DNA of 57,290 bases from Spirochaetales bacterium Spiro_07 (GTDB taxonomy: Bacteria; Spirochaetota; Spirochaetia; Treponematales; Treponemataceae). A program made the translations under genes and the position numbers. Of this stretch, positions 8,336 to 16,477 are shown one piece after another. The notes under the pieces are model-generated. The model saw only the letters and a program-made list of their open reading frames with translations. It ran no database searches and was not told where the DNA came from. Location of the stretch: assembly GCA_001603145.1 (NCBI GenBank), contig LVBI01000040.1, positions 1-57,290 of the forward strand, written 5' to 3'. Position 1 is the stretch's first letter. Every line of letters starts with the position of its first letter.

Positions 8336-10471
8336 TTATTCAGCCACCTGCTTTGCCGTCATTGCCGAAGCTTGCGCAAGTTCCATGTTCCTTACGATGT
8401 CTGAAAGCTTGTAAATGTCAAGAATCAACGCTACAGAGCCGTCGCCGAGAATTGTTGCGCCAGAAAAGCCGAACGTGTTCTTGTAGAGCCGGCCGAGCGG
8501 CTTGATGACAGTCTGATAGTTGCCGATAACCTTGTCGATTACGAGCCCGATGCGCGAGTCTTGGTCGTTGACTATGATAATCTGTTCAAGTGCCGGAACT
8601 GGGTCTTCAATCTCAAAGAATTCGCGCAAGTCGATATACGGAATGACTTCGTTGCGGATATTGACAGAAGCGCAGACCTTGCTGTTTTCAGGCCGCTCAA
8701 ATTCAAGACATTCAACAACATTTGAAAGCGGCACAACGAAAGAAGCTTCGCCAATCTTGACGAGAATGCCTTCGATGATTGCAAGCGTGAGCGGCAGCTT
8801 TAGCGTGAATTTTGTGCCTTTGCCTGGCACAGTTGATGTTGATACAGTGCCGCCGAGCGCGGTTATGTCTTTCTTTACAACGTCCATTCCTACGCCGCGG
8901 CCAGAAACTGACGTAACTTGAGAAGCGGTTGAGAAACCCGGCTGAAAAATCAGCTCGCATATTTCGTTGTCTGTAAGCTCGTCGCTTGCGCTTATAAGGC
9001 CTCTCTCAACAGCTTTTTGTCTGATTGCCTTTTTGTTAAGCCCTGCGCCATCGTCTTCAATCGTGATTGAAACAAATGCGCCGTTATGCTCTGCTTTGAG
9101 CGTAACTGTTCCCTGCGGATTTTTGCCCGCGGCTTCGCGCACGGCCGGCGTTTCAATGCCGTGGTCAACAGAATTGCGGATAAGGTGAACGAGCGGGTCG
9201 TTGAGCTTTTCGATGACTGTCTTATCAAGCTCTGTTTCAGCGCCTTCTGTTACAAGTTCTATGTTTTTCTTAAGGTCTTTTGAAAGATCTCTTACAAGCC
9301 GTCTGAACCGCGAGAAGATTGTGCCGATTGGCAGCATACGCATGTCCATGGTCGTGTCGCGCAGCTCAAGAATAAGCCGCTCGCCCTGTTCAGCTAATGT
9401 AGAAAGCTCGCTGTTCTGAATAGTCTGCGAAAGCTGACCAAGCCTTGCGTTGAACGTAACAAGCTCGCCAACAAGGTCAATCAATTTATCAAGCTTTTCA
9501 GAATTTACCTTTATAGTCTGGCTCGAAGTTTCCTGCTGTTTTTTTTCTTGCAAATCGCGCAAGTGTTTCTGCTCTGCAAGCGCGGCCTGCATAGTTTCTT
9601 TTGAAACAACTTTCGAGTCTGTAAGCACTTGGCCGATAGTCTTGTGCGCAGAAAGAACTTCGTTGATAACGTCTGCTGTCGTTACATTTCGTTCAACAAG
9701 AATCTCGCCGATGCGCTTAGGCTCTTCGTCCTGGTCTTCGTCAAAAGAAATGTGCGTAATCTGAACGGTGCTTGTCGAATCAAGGAAAATGAAAACGTCC
9801 TTAAGGTCGTCTTCGCTCGCCGTTGTCGTTATGATAATTTCCCACGAAAGGTAGCAGACTGTCGGGTCTATATCGTTAAGGCGCGGAATCTTTGAAAAGA
9901 ACGGCGTAATTGAACATTTGCCCATGCCTTGCAGCTCTTCAAGAAGCGCAATCGGGCGCGTGCCGTTTTTGAAAACATCAGCGGCCGGCACAAAATTGAT
10001 ACGCCAAGTTTCTTCTTCTTTTGGCTTGTTGTCGGCAGGCTTGGTCGGTTCCGGCGCTTTCTGCACAGCCTCTTCTTCTTTTGGGGGCGTCTTGCTGTTC
10101 TGCTGAACATAAAGCTTGAAGACTTCTATCAAGTCTTTTGATTCGCTTTCGTTGTCCGGGTTGTCCGGCTCGTCGAGCAGCTTTCTGATATGGTCGCGCG
10201 CGCTCAAAGTGTGCGTAATAAGCTCAGGCGTAACAAGAACCTCGCCGTTGCGCACGCCGTCAAATGCAGACTCAACCTCGTGCGTAAAGCGCGAAATTGC
10301 GTCAAAACCGAACATGCCGGAAGAGCCTTTGATTGTGTGCATGATGCGGAAAACAGCCTGAATCGTTTCGATGTCTTCAGGATTGTTCTCAAGCTCCAGA
10401 AGCAGGTCTTCAAGTTTATCCAATAAATCGTTCGCTTCATCTAAGAAGATTTCGGCCATCTTATCTGTCAT
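8336..10471 (-). CDS. cheA: Chemotaxis histidine kinase CheA with extra internal domain
   Basis: Receptor-controlled kinase that phosphorylates CheY and CheB. Domains in order: P1 histidine phosphotransfer with His45 (MHTIKGSSG); a linker rich in Pro, Glu and Lys; a P2-like region about 155-250; a short helical module about 252-315 (GEILVERNVTTADVINEV, then VVSKETMQAALAEQK) resembling the N-terminal domain of type II secretion/pilus ATPases; P3 dimerisation; P4 ATPase with N box HLIRNSVDHGIE, DDGAGL and GRGVGMDVV; and a CheW-like P5. At 711 residues it is complete. The start overlaps the STAS gene stop as ATGA. Confidence 0.96.
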   Translation of the reverse strand: MTDKMAEIFLDEANDLLDKLEDLLLELENNPEDIETIQAVFRIMHTIKGSSGMFGFDAISRFTHEVESAFDGVRNGEVLVTPELITHTLSARDHIRKLLDEPDNPDNESESKDLIEVFKLYVQQNSKTPPKEEEAVQKAPEPTKPADNKPKEEETWRINFVPAADVFKNGTRPIALLEELQGMGKCSITPFFSKIPRLNDIDPTVCYLSWEIIITTTASEDDLKDVFIFLDSTSTVQITHISFDEDQDEEPKRIGEILVERNVTTADVINEVLSAHKTIGQVLTDSKVVSKETMQAALAEQKHLRDLQEKKQQETSSQTIKVNSEKLDKLIDLVGELVTFNARLGQLSQTIQNSELSTLAEQGERLILELRDTTMDMRMLPIGTIFSRFRRLVRDLSKDLKKNIELVTEGAETELDKTVIEKLNDPLVHLIRNSVDHGIETPAVREAAGKNPQGTVTLKAEHNGAFVSITIEDDGAGLNKKAIRQKAVERGLISASDELTDNEICELIFQPGFSTASQVTSVSGRGVGMDVVKKDITALGGTVSTSTVPGKGTKFTLKLPLTLAIIEGILVKIGEASFVVPLSNVVECLEFERPENSKVCASVNIRNEVIPYIDLREFFEIEDPVPALEQIIIVNDQDSRIGLVIDKVIGNYQTVIKPLGRLYKNTFGFSGATILGDGSVALILDIYKLSDIVRNMELAQASAMTAKQVAE

Positions 10472-10806
10472 GACGCAATCCTTATTTTTTCTGAAATCTG
10501 GTTGATGATTGTTTCATCAGGCAGTTCCATCTTTGAAATTAAGCCTGTGGCATAAAGCCGCTTCTTTACGCTCTGGCAGAATGTGCCTTCAAAAATGATT
10601 TCTTTGCTTTCTTTTTTTGCCTGTGCGCATAATGCGTAAAGCAGCTGAATGATTGAAGAATCAAGGTCTTCTAAAGGTGAAAAATTTATGCGTATCGTAG
10701 GAAATTCCTTCAATAATTTCAGCATGGCATTCTTTATGTTTTCAGCATCGCCTACAGAAAGGTCGCCTTGTAATGAAAGTCTTCCGCTGTTTTCTGCGTC
10801 ACTCAT
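10468..10806 (-). CDS. STAS-domain protein (anti-sigma antagonist type)
   Basis: A single STAS domain of 112 residues. The loop DLDSSIIQLLYAL contains the serine position that is phosphorylated in SpoIIAA/RsbV-type proteins, with a preceding Asp. In those systems a kinase phosphorylates it and a PP2C phosphatase reactivates it. The start at 10806 is chosen over an upstream ATG because GGAGG lies eight bases before it. It is the first gene of the cheA operon, overlapping cheA by four bases, so its role is probably tied to chemotaxis. No anti-sigma kinase is seen in the window. Confidence 0.85.
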   Translation of the reverse strand: MSDAENSGRLSLQGDLSVGDAENIKNAMLKLLKEFPTIRINFSPLEDLDSSIIQLLYALCAQAKKESKEIIFEGTFCQSVKKRLYATGLISKMELPDETIINQISEKIRIAS

Positions 10807-10909
10807 TGCAGCCTCCACTAATTGAGCAGCCAAAAAAAGACAAATCTCAACTTATATAGTTTATATGCTAAATAACGAATTTTCAAGTTTTCTTTTTGCT
10901 TCTTTTTGA

Positions 10910-10935
10910 AACAGCTTTATCATGCATAAGCTGTT
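10910..10935. promoter_or_regulatory. Inverted repeat between cheA operon and cheW
   Basis: Arms AACAGCTT and AAGCTGTT separated by ten bases with a central ATGCAT. It sits between the divergent STAS/cheA operon and cheW and has no U tract, so an operator is more likely than a terminator. Confidence 0.4.
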
Positions 10936-10954
10936 CCAAAAATAACGAAAAGCG

Positions 10955-10983
10955 TTGCGAAACGGCGGTTCATGGAGTATCAT
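10955..10983 (+). promoter_or_regulatory. Candidate cheW promoter
   Basis: TTGCGA (10955-10960), 17-base spacer, TATCAT (10978-10983), 34 bases ahead of the cheW start. A moderate sigma70-type match; no sigma28-type flagellar promoter is obvious. Confidence 0.45.
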
Positions 10984-11017
10984 TATAGCAACAGATGATG
11001 CAAGAACGGAGATAGAT

Positions 11018-11506
11018 ATGTCTGACGAAACAAATGATGCTTTTTTGACTTTTGTGCTTGGCGATGTTGCTTATGCAGTTGATGTGTGTTCAGTGCGCGA
11101 GGTGCTGACTTACGAAACTGTAACGCGCGTTCCTCGTACAGCCGCATATCTAAAGGGCGTCTTGAACATCCGCGGAACAGTTATTCCTGTTATAGACTTA
11201 CGAATCTTATTCAATATCAAGCCAAGCTCAAAAGAAGAGAACAGCTCTATAATTGTGTCAGAAGTTCATCTGCCTGACGAAGCTGAAATGGTTTTTGGCT
11301 TTATTGCAGACGCAGTGGAAAACGTGAACCATCTTAAGGACGTTTCTGCCGCCGTAGACGGCACGCAGGCGCTTGACATGATACACAACGAATTCATCAA
11401 ACGCGTTGGCTCTGTCGGCGACCGCTTTGTGCTTATTCTTGACATGGAAAAAATCATTAAATATATGGAAGAAGAGCTTGCCGCATCAGTGCCTGGTGTG
11501 CATTAG
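11018..11506 (+). CDS. cheW: Chemotaxis adaptor CheW
   Basis: Couples receptors to CheA. The 162-residue protein is one CheW domain: FVLGDVAYAVDVCSVREVL, the arginine-containing TRVPRTAAYLKGVLNIRG and VIPVIDLRILF are hallmark segments. The ATG at 11018 is preceded by GGAGAT; an upstream ATG in the same frame lacks a ribosome site. It is transcribed away from the cheA operon. Confidence 0.95.
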   Translation: MSDETNDAFLTFVLGDVAYAVDVCSVREVLTYETVTRVPRTAAYLKGVLNIRGTVIPVIDLRILFNIKPSSKEENSSIIVSEVHLPDEAEMVFGFIADAVENVNHLKDVSAAVDGTQALDMIHNEFIKRVGSVGDRFVLILDMEKIIKYMEEELAASVPGVH

Positions 11507-11602
11507 GCGTTTTGCATTGCTTTTCGCAGATTAAGCTTTGTCTGTAGAACAATCTAATGCGAAAAGAACAAAACGCCCAGATTTGCCTTATGGCAAATCT
11601 GG
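11506..11602. repeat. Composite hairpin repeat after cheW
   Basis: A long imperfect palindrome GGCGTTTTG...CAAAACGCC (11506-11577) contains CTTTTCGC...GCGAAAAG, and is followed by a perfect 11-bp hairpin CCAGATTTGCC/GGCAAATCTGG with loop TTAT (11577-11602). A shortened relative lies at 12085-12150, and related pieces at 37852 and 42703. It may also terminate cheW. Confidence 0.7.
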
Positions 11603-11667
11603 TAACGGGTGCACAACGTTGCTACGTTTTAAGCTTAATCTATGGAGTAAGCTAAATCGGAGATTTC

Positions 11668-11994
11668 ATGAAAAAGATTAACTCACGAAGTGGAATATTG
11701 CCAGGGGCAATCATAATGGTAGCTCTATTTTTTATCTTTGATAAGCTTAATGCAAATAGAGATTTTTATATTATCACATTAGGATTGGTTACTGTTATTG
11801 TTGAATTTTTCACTTCTCTTATTTGTGATTATAATAGGAAAATCAATAAATTCAAAAGACGAGCTATAACTACCATAATATTTTTAGTTGCAGTAATTAT
11901 CGTTTCAATAATAAAAGTAAAAAATAATATAGATGATATGACATATTTTATAATTGTTGGAATTTTGAATATTATTGTAGCTATTTGTAGCTGA
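11668..11994 (+). CDS. Small hypothetical membrane protein
   Basis: A 108-residue protein that I do not recognise. Three or four hydrophobic helices are visible (about 10-25, 33-53, 66-83 and 89-107), with a basic loop NRKINKFKRR between them, so it is probably an inner-membrane protein. GGAGATTTC precedes the ATG. Its codons are clearly more AT-rich than those of the chemotaxis genes on either side, and it lies between two copies of the same hairpin repeat (11506-11602 and 12085-12150), which suggests it was acquired as a small cassette. Confidence 0.6.
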   Translation: MKKINSRSGILPGAIIMVALFFIFDKLNANRDFYIITLGLVTVIVEFFTSLICDYNRKINKFKRRAITTIIFLVAVIIVSIIKVKNNIDDMTYFIIVGILNIIVAICS

Positions 11995-12026
11995 CATTTG
12001 TTCAAGTTTAAATATTTACCCCAGTC

Positions 12027-12150
12027 AGCTAAGAACGTCATTCCTAGCTAAGCAAGAACGCCGTTCTTAGCTAAGAAAGCATTTGCGTTTTGCATTGCTT
12101 TTCGCAGATTAAGCTTGCAAAACGCCCAGATTTGCCTTGCGACAAATCTG
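12027..12150. repeat. Two palindromes downstream of the membrane gene
   Basis: The first has 11-bp arms AGCTAAGAACG and CGTTCTTAGCT (12027-12037, 12062-12072). The second is a short copy of the 11506 element: GCGTTTTGC/GCAAAACGC (12085-12093, 12117-12125) followed by CAGATTTG/CAAATCTG (12127-12134, 12143-12150). Confidence 0.65.
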
Positions 12151-12210
12151 TTAACTGGTGTACAAAGGTTCACTTCTTGAGAGTGTACAACGGCGCGAGG
12201 GTGCGGAGTG

Positions 12211-12309
12211 GGGTTCAAAAACACTTGTTTGTTGTGTCGCGTAAGCGACACGTAAATAGTTTCCATACAACAAACACAGTGTAGCGCGATATCGCGCGGT
12301 TTTGAACCC
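12211..12309. repeat. 99-bp multibranched palindrome (MITE-like)
   Basis: Terminal inverted repeats GGGTTCAAAA and TTTTGAACCC enclose a second stem (ACACT...TGTTTGTTGT with ACAACAAACA...AGTGT), a hairpin TGTCGC-GTAA-GCGACA and the perfect 14-bp palindrome GCGCGATATCGCGC. It abuts the truncated Rpn gene. Confidence 0.65.
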
Positions 12310-12349
12310 TGCTCAGCGCCCGATAGCATGTGTACATGACAAATTATTG

Positions 12350-12868
12350 GTGGAAAGCTACACCTATTCAGACCTGAAAGAAAACTTTGTGATTTTCATC
12401 TGCCTTGAAGATTTGTTCGGGCAGGGTCTGCCAATCTATACATTTGAAAATATCTGCAACGAAGATAATAGCGTGAAGCTTGCAGACAAAACGTATAAAG
12501 TGTTTTATAATTGTTCCAAGTGGAAAGACGTAACACAAAAGCAGAAATCGCAGCTTCTGAGGTTCTTTCTCACCGATGAGGGCGATACAGACCTCTGTTC
12601 AAAACTTAAGGAAAAGGAGCAGCGAATAAAAATGACTGAACGCGAAAGAAAAGAATATATGGACTATTGCATTCTCGCCGATTCCCTAAAAGAACAAGGT
12701 ATCGCTATCGGCGAAAAACGCGGCCGCTCTGAAGCCAAGCTTGAAGACGCACGGAACATGCTGATGGAAAACTTGCCAGCAGAAACTGTTGCGCGATGTA
12801 CAGGACTTTCGCTTGAAACTGTACAGCAGCTCGCAGAACAGCTGAAAACAGAGCCTGTTTTGCAATAG
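12350..12868 (+). pseudogene. Rpn-family PD-(D/E)XK nuclease/transposase, 5'-truncated
   Basis: The reading frame matches the C-terminal two thirds of Rpn (recombination-promoting nuclease, 'PD-(D/E)XK nuclease family transposase') proteins: YSDLKENFVIFICLEDLFGQ, GLPIYTFEN, a linker ending in KMTERERKEYMDYC, then a helical tail with EQGIAIGEKRG and a terminal AETVARCTGLSLETVQQL. The usual N-terminal part with the first catalytic acidic residues is missing, and upstream the frame runs into the 12211-12309 palindrome. It is therefore most likely a relic, although a GTG at 12350 could still start a short product. Confidence 0.75.
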
Positions 12869-12878
12869 AACCTTAAAA

Positions 12879-13472
12879 TCAGAACCACGTAATATCGCCG
12901 GCTTGTGTCTGCTCTTTCTGCATTTCTTCTTTGTAGGCGGCTTCTCTGCTGCTGATTTCTTTGAGCGCAAGGTCTGAACGCTGTATGCGCTTCAAATAGA
13001 TTTTGAAAGTCTGCGGATTATAGAAAATCTTTCGCGGATAAATTCCGCCGGTATCATTCGCCATAATAGGAATTTTTTCAGTCTGAAGATAATCAAGCGC
13101 AAACGAAATGTTGTTCATGCCGGTGCGGTTCTTGTGAAAGTCACCGTCGCCTAGTACGTTGCCTCCGCCGAAAACCTTTGCCCGAAGGTTTTCCTTTTTT
13201 GAACCTTTGTGAAACATATCGTTGAGCAGCAGCTCCATGGCAAAATCTCCGTAACGGCCTTGCTCTTCAACAGAAATTTCGTGGCATCTGTTTGTGGTCG
13301 GCAGCATAAAATGGTTCAGCCCGCCAAGTTTCAGCTCAGGGTCAAAAAGTGCAATGCTTATGCAAGAGCCAAGCACCGTAGAAATCAGCACCGGCTCTGT
13401 CGTTGAGTAATATTCTCCGGGAAGAATGGTGATTATCTGCTTATTGAAATGCGAATCAAAGTGAGAGTTCAT
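12879..13472 (-). CDS. cheD: Chemoreceptor glutamine deamidase CheD
   Basis: CheD deamidates receptor glutamines and in other bacteria is controlled by CheC. The catalytic cysteine is Cys37 in LGSCISIAL and the histidine is His54 in GGLNHFMLP; VFGGGNVLG follows. The conserved fold ends near residue 155. The protein then has a charged tail of about 40 residues ending in AGDITWF. Nearly the same ending, AGNITFF, closes the neighbouring 587-residue protein. It is the last gene of a three-gene operon and starts five bases after its neighbour. No cheC or cheX is in the window. Confidence 0.92.
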   Translation of the reverse strand: MNSHFDSHFNKQIITILPGEYYSTTEPVLISTVLGSCISIALFDPELKLGGLNHFMLPTTNRCHEISVEEQGRYGDFAMELLLNDMFHKGSKKENLRAKVFGGGNVLGDGDFHKNRTGMNNISFALDYLQTEKIPIMANDTGGIYPRKIFYNPQTFKIYLKRIQRSDLALKEISSREAAYKEEMQKEQTQAGDITWF

Positions 13473-13477
13473 TTTCT

Positions 13478-15241
13478 TTAGAAGAACGTGATGTTTCCGG
13501 CTTCAACTCCTTCTTCTATGTCAATGCCGGTGATGTTTCCGGCTGTCTGCTTGTCTGAAACAATCGTAAACTGATGAATGAAGTTGTTGAACAAATCATT
13601 GTGGATTGTCCATTCTGTTATGCCTTTCTTTTCCATGAGCGCGGCTTTTGCCTGAACAGTCTTATCGTGAATGTTCATAAGCGCGGTCTGCTCGTCTCTG
13701 AGCCTTGTTGAAAGCACCTCAAGGTTTTCGATTGATTCCTCGATTGCATGATAAGCCGTAAAGAAGTCGTCTGAATAAACTTTGAAGTTTTCAACCATCG
13801 CGATGAAGTTTTTCTTAAGCTTGCCGAGCGAATTGATGAAGTCGTTCTTTGACTTATTGATTGCCGAAAAAATCTTTCTGTCAGCTTCTGCTTCAACAGA
13901 AAAGCTTCTTATCTGCTTTGTACTGTTGTCGATAAAGTCCTGCAGCAAGTCCTGCGCTTCCTGCACGTTATGGTCTGTCTGCGCAATAAGGTCAGACATA
14001 TATTCAACTGTCGATTTAATCGAATTGATGTTAGCGTTACGCGCAACCTCGATGCGCTGCGCGATGGCAACGTACGTAAGGTTGTTGATAATCGGAAAGA
14101 AATCTGAAAAGCAGAGCTGAATGCGCTGCACCGAATTCTGAATGACGTTAGACTTATCGAGAACCTGCTCCTGCGCCGTCTGATAAGACTTGAAGCTTGC
14201 AATGAATTTTGAGAATTCGTCGCTTGTCTTGTTGATGCACGCCTGAAGGCTGTTGCTGCGGCTTGAGTCTTGAAGGCTTGATTTGATGAATTTCTGCCTC
14301 ATGTCTTCAACCGCGCTAAGAATGAAGTTTATCTTGTCGCGGTTGGCCTTGAACACTTCGATGCTGGCGAGCAGCTTGTTGTTGATGCTTTCAAGCAGCC
14401 GCATAGAAATGTCCGTAAGCTGAATGTCAAAGCATGTCTGGTCAAGCTGATCTTCCAAGCTTGTGTCGTTTCTCAGCTTGTCGCTGTCCTGAATTTTTGA
14501 AACAGTCAGAATAACGTCGTCAAGCGACTGCCTTATGATGTCCTGCATCTGGATACATTCCATCGCCTTAAGGATAGGCTGGCGCACTTCTGCCGCGCTT
14601 TCAAACATCTTGTTGAGGCTTGCAAGAATGCCGTCAAGCACCTGCGCCATGTCTGAGTTGTCGCCTGTTGAGGCGTGTGTCGTCTTGTCAGATATGCGCT
14701 CAACGTCTTCGATTGCGGCTTGAAGCATCGAAATGTTCTCGGTGATTGACTGCTCGTTTGCGATAAGCGCATCAGATTGCGAGATAAGCCTGAGCGAAAG
14801 CTGCTTGAGGTTCGATGTGATGTAAGAAAAAGCCTGACCTTCTTTGCCCGACTTAATAGAAACGACCATGGCGTTTAGCGAGATAAGCTCCATCTCGCTG
14901 CTTTCGTCCTTGATTTTCTGAATGAGCTTGTTCATCGCCTGAAGAACTTCCATGCGGCTTGAGAAGCTGTCTACAAGTTCAATATTCCTGTTTCTGAAAT
15001 TTACCGCGATTTCCTTGTTCTGCTCAATCTTCTTTTCTTGCTTCTTGAGAATTGCGTTCAGCTCTTCTTTTATATGCTCAAAGCGCACTATGTTGGTGTT
15101 GTCTATCATCTGACCGTCTTCGCGCTTGATGTTGTTCAGTTCCCCAACAAGAACCGGAAAATTCGAACTTAGCTCAAGAAAGTCCTGACCGCTTGCGTCG
15201 CTGATTGATTTCAAATTTTTAAGAATAGAGGTAGTGTTCAT
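13478..15241 (-). CDS. Soluble receptor-like coiled-coil chemotaxis protein
   Basis: A 587-residue, almost wholly helical protein with no signal peptide or membrane segment. The region ELISLNAMVVSIKSGKEGQA FSYI (about 128-150) resembles the hairpin tip of methyl-accepting proteins (NLLALNAAIEAARAGE...), but the rest is too diverged to call a standard receptor. It ends in EAGNITFF, like CheD's AGDITWF. Lying between a MinD-like ATPase and cheD, it probably serves the chemotaxis array, as a scaffold or a degenerate cytoplasmic receptor. That role is inference; the fold call rests on one motif and the coiled-coil pattern. Confidence 0.65.
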   Translation of the reverse strand: MNTTSILKNLKSISDASGQDFLELSSNFPVLVGELNNIKREDGQMIDNTNIVRFEHIKEELNAILKKQEKKIEQNKEIAVNFRNRNIELVDSFSSRMEVLQAMNKLIQKIKDESSEMELISLNAMVVSIKSGKEGQAFSYITSNLKQLSLRLISQSDALIANEQSITENISMLQAAIEDVERISDKTTHASTGDNSDMAQVLDGILASLNKMFESAAEVRQPILKAMECIQMQDIIRQSLDDVILTVSKIQDSDKLRNDTSLEDQLDQTCFDIQLTDISMRLLESINNKLLASIEVFKANRDKINFILSAVEDMRQKFIKSSLQDSSRSNSLQACINKTSDEFSKFIASFKSYQTAQEQVLDKSNVIQNSVQRIQLCFSDFFPIINNLTYVAIAQRIEVARNANINSIKSTVEYMSDLIAQTDHNVQEAQDLLQDFIDNSTKQIRSFSVEAEADRKIFSAINKSKNDFINSLGKLKKNFIAMVENFKVYSDDFFTAYHAIEESIENLEVLSTRLRDEQTALMNIHDKTVQAKAALMEKKGITEWTIHNDLFNNFIHQFTIVSDKQTAGNITGIDIEEGVEAGNITFF

Positions 15242-15261
15242 AAGCTCAAGCCCGCTTTTTA

Positions 15262-16254
15262 TTAAGAATGCTGGCCTTTAGAGGCCTTGTTTTCATAAAA
15301 TTCTTTTACTATATCAGCAAAATCTTCCGGTGCGTCCTGCAATGATGGAAGAATTCCTGAACCGCCTGCATAAATGCGCTGAACCACCGGCTGCAGCGCC
15401 CTTGAAAATGCTGAATCTGGGTAGGCAACTGCGGCCGGCTGCCTTTGCGCTATGGCATACTGAACGCATTCGTCGTAAGGCATGTAACCGATAAACTCAA
15501 TATCGATTGAAAGCTTGTTGTGCGCAAGCTGCTGAAGCCTGTAGCCCATTTCAGTGTTCTGCATTGCGCGCCCCATGTTCATAATTACGCGCGGGCGCAG
15601 CTGTCTTAGGCTTTCGTAAACGCGCTTGCCTTCGCCGGGCAATGCGTCGTCAATCACGCCCAGAATCTGCTCAAACGAATAATCGCGCCCTTCAAGACGC
15701 TGAAGTATGGCGTTTTTCAGAATGGTGCGCGCGTCACTTTTCGGCGAGTAGCTTCTGTAGCAGAACCTGTACACGACAGACTTTAGAAACGAATATGCGT
15801 TCAAAATCGATGTGATTTCCGGCGTAACTATAAGCAGACCGTTATTTGTCATAATAAAAAAGTCAACCTGATTGTGTGCCGAACCTGCGCCTAAATCCAA
15901 TAAAAGATAATCACATTCAAGTTTTGCAAGTTCCCGCATGATTTTTTGTTTGGTGAAAAAATCCATGTTCGCGGCGCCAGGAAAAAGACAATCGCCAGCT
16001 ATAAAGTGAAGGTTCGGGATTCCAGTGGCCTGAACAAGAGCGTTCATGTCTGTTTCAAGCTTGTTTATAAAATGTCCGAGTCCTTCCTGATTGTTCTTTA
16101 AGCCAAGCATTGTGTGCAGATTCGCGCCGCCAAAGTCTAAATCGCACAGTATTATGTGCTTGCATTGAGCAGCCATTGCCACTGAAAGATTTAGAGAAAG
16201 TACGCTTTTTCCGACACCGCCTTTTCCGCCGGCTACGGGAATGATAACCGCCAT
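15262..16254 (-). CDS. MinD/ParA-superfamily ATPase (FlhG-like)
   Basis: A 330-residue deviant-Walker P-loop ATPase: GGKGGVGKS at residues 9-17 with the signature lysine, switch II DLDFGGANLHTMLGL and LLLDLGAGS. Relatives (MinD, FlhG/FleN, ParC) place divisomes, flagella or chemoreceptor arrays. The start at 16254 (MAVIIPVAGGKGG) is preferred because the longer open frame upstream would overlap the divergent transporter gene and lacks conserved sequence. It heads the operon with the receptor-like protein (20-base gap) and cheD, which suggests array or flagellar positioning rather than division. The C-terminal 80 residues are not recognised. Confidence 0.8.
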   Translation of the reverse strand: MAVIIPVAGGKGGVGKSVLSLNLSVAMAAQCKHIILCDLDFGGANLHTMLGLKNNQEGLGHFINKLETDMNALVQATGIPNLHFIAGDCLFPGAANMDFFTKQKIMRELAKLECDYLLLDLGAGSAHNQVDFFIMTNNGLLIVTPEITSILNAYSFLKSVVYRFCYRSYSPKSDARTILKNAILQRLEGRDYSFEQILGVIDDALPGEGKRVYESLRQLRPRVIMNMGRAMQNTEMGYRLQQLAHNKLSIDIEFIGYMPYDECVQYAIAQRQPAAVAYPDSAFSRALQPVVQRIYAGGSGILPSLQDAPEDFADIVKEFYENKASKGQHS

Positions 16255-16477
16255 ATATCTAATAATAAGACAAAAAATAAAGACCCGCAAGCTAAATGAA
16301 ATAATTTTATAAATTATAGATAGAAAAAAAGAGTTTCCAATTCTGATAAAAGATGATAGACTTTCCTTTGTCTGCATTGCAGAACATGATAAACAATTTA
16401 TTCGCATTTTTGCATGAAGCTGCCGCTCTATAAAAAGGCGCATCTGATGCTTTGCAAAAGTGCTGGAGGCTATTTTT

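Noticed and set aside
11506-12150. Integron attC sites around the membrane gene
   Set aside because: No RYYYAAC/GTTRRRY box pairs and no integrase are visible; kept only as a question in the findings.
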